A DNA stretch of 64,000 bases from assembly GCA_963739995.1 (NCBI GenBank), contig CAVUCH010000004.1:1-64000 (forward strand). The letters are read 5' to 3'. Each line of letters opens with the position of its first letter. Within the stretch, counting starts at the first letter, position 1. A model generated the notes under the pieces. It did not search any database, was not told the origin of the DNA, and saw only the letters and a program-made list of their open reading frames with translations. The translations under genes were made by a program, and so were the position numbers. This DNA comes from CAVUCH01 sp963739995 (GTDB lineage Bacteria; Acidobacteriota; Vicinamibacteria; Vicinamibacterales; JAENWD01). Shown here one piece after another: positions 62,802-64,000 of the stretch.

Positions 62802-63840
62802 GGCACGAACCGAGCCCGCGTCCTCCCACACGCGCACGCCTTCTTTCGCGAGACGCGTAGGGATGACCCGCCACCCTGCGGCCGCGGAGTCCAGCGCCGC
62901 AACGAGCCGCCGGCGCGCGCCCGCCGACGGTCCGGCAAGCAGTGTCAGGGACCCGCCATCCCCGCCCGCCCCATTCACCTTCCATCCCCAGACGCCGTGC
63001 GATCGGGCCAGGGCGATCACCTCGCGCGCCGACTGCCCCACGAGGTCCGGGTGGAGCGCCGCCTGCGCGGCGGTGTTCTCGCACATGGCGGCCCCGAGCG
63101 CGGCGAGATCACCAGCCGCGGCCGCATCCCGCGCCGCGGCGGCCGCGCCACGCAGCCGGTCGAGCGCGCCATGCGAGCCGCTGTGACTGGAGGTCCGCGA
63201 TGACGGTGCGGTGCACATCCGACGAGTCATGGGAGCGTGCGAGATACACCAGGAGGAGCCGCGAGTCGAGCGCCCACCACGTCTGCGCCGGCAGCAACAC
63301 GGGGGACACGACGGCCTCCGGGTATGCGCGCATCTCGATGAAGTTCACCCCACCGTAGGCCGCGCCGATCTGGTCCTGGATGCCAGACTCCAGCCCCAGG
63401 CGGCCAGTTTCGATCGCATGCGCCTCACGGGCGAGAGTGGCCGGATCCAGCGGCATGCCGCCGAGATGCCGGAGGGCAGCCACGAGCGCCACGGTGACCG
63501 CCGCACTCGTGCCGGTCGACGCTCCAGCGGGCATGTCGGAGTGGATTGTGATCTCGAGGGCGGTGCAGGCGGGCACACCGACATGGGCGACCGTTGCCTC
63601 GATCAGCGGATGCGCCGTCCAGGGCGCCTGCGCCGCCGGCTCGAACCGCTCGCCGAAGTTCTCGGCGTGCACCACCACCCTCGTGCCGCCCGCCACGGCG
63701 GGCTCGGCCGCAAGCTGGACCTCCACATACGGCGACACCGCAATGCTGAACACCTGCCCGTGCCCCGCGAACCAGGTATCGGTCCAGCCGCCGCAGTCGC
63801 AGAGGCGAACCGGGGCCAGGGAGGTGATGAGACGCGGCAC
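62781..63840 (-). pseudogene. GHMP family sugar kinase, frameshifted
   Basis: The N-terminal part (from ATG 63840) reads LITSLAPVRLCDCGGWTDTW, a D-xx-GG-xT-D sugar-binding segment, and PAGASTGTSAAVTVALVAAL, the GHMP ATP-binding motif, then RLGLESGIQDQIGAAYGGVN. At about 63186 the frame is lost; the neighbouring frame continues HSGSHGALDRLRGAAAAARD, VWGWKVNGAGGDGGSLTLLA (the GHMP C-terminal GAGGGG-type loop) to the stop at 62781. Joined by removing one base they give about 350 aa, the usual size of heptose/fucose-type kinases of the HddA/FucK group. Substrate unknown. Confidence 0.85.
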
Positions 63841-64000
63841 GGGACATTATCTCAGTGCCGCCTCGCGTTGGTATCCGGCGCTGGCCGTTGGGCAATCGGC
63901 GCTGGGCAACTCGCGCGAACAGGTGCTACCAACGTGCCCGACCAACTGCCCCGTTGTACGCGCGAAGCCAGCCGCCAGCGGGACTGTCGCCCACCGCCCA
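63841..64000. other. Right edge with heptamer-like sequence
   Basis: 160 bp without a gene. It contains GGCGCTGG/GGGCAA direct repeats and ends in CCCACCGCCCA, the start of another CCGCCYA heptamer patch that is cut by the window end. Confidence 0.5.

Overview
The window is high-GC and reads as part of a chromosome from an Acidobacteriota-type bacterium, most likely class Vicinamibacteria. This is inferred from gene content: a large duplicated FtsX-type (ADOP-like) permease paired with a PadR regulator, a subtilase ending in VWGS repeats, a GH106 rhamnosidase-like enzyme, many small secreted proteins, a TonB receptor, and heptanucleotide tandem repeats between genes. No rRNA, CRISPR array, intact prophage or intact insertion sequence was seen.

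Layout. 0.2-6 kb: hybrid histidine kinase, subtilase with a displaced signal peptide, cytochrome P450. 6-13 kb: ADOP permease with its PadR regulator and a putative operator, then a GH106-type hydrolase. 13.4-18.1 kb: a compact locus of two TIR-domain proteins and two STAND-like ATPases (TIR-TM-discoidin facing a translationally coupled TIR-ATPase / ATPase-TM-coiled-coil pair), the best candidate here for an undescribed signalling or conflict system. 18.4-25.4 kb: a c-type cytochrome with a small periplasmic protein, a frameshifted secreted protein, a 1218-residue BarA-like hybrid kinase and its coupled REC-PP2C phosphatase. 25.6-29.4 kb: plant-like ATP-phosphofructokinase and class II aldolase, each followed by a copy of a 166-bp structured repeat. 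29.7-40.4 kb: secreted and membrane proteins, GH15 glucoamylase/trehalase, an Omp85 barrel with a 582-aa partner, GNAT, and a DUF433/DUF5615 toxin-antitoxin pair. 40.4-41.1 kb: decayed integrase end beside tRNA-Cys and tRNA-Gly. 41.3-49.2 kb: housekeeping genes (galT, yraN, class III aminotransferase, cysS, ribF, PhnP-like hydrolase, DUF1844, mazG). 49.4-64 kb: comEC, DUF885 protein, FKBP, secreted enzymes, aldo/keto reductase, phosphatidylcholine synthase-like protein, TonB receptor and a GHMP kinase at the right edge.

Two themes cut across the window. First, intergenic DNA carries several repeat families: 166-bp hairpins whose arms differ between copies by compensatory changes, a second inverted-repeat family (GAGATCGGGAGGTRTTT arms), and 7-bp tandem repeats of two types. 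They sit at gene ends and often overlap stop codons. Second, at least seven genes carry a single-base frameshift, with both halves of the protein recognisable in adjacent frames. That density fits uncorrected indel errors in the assembly better than seven real pseudogenes, though the sequence alone cannot decide.
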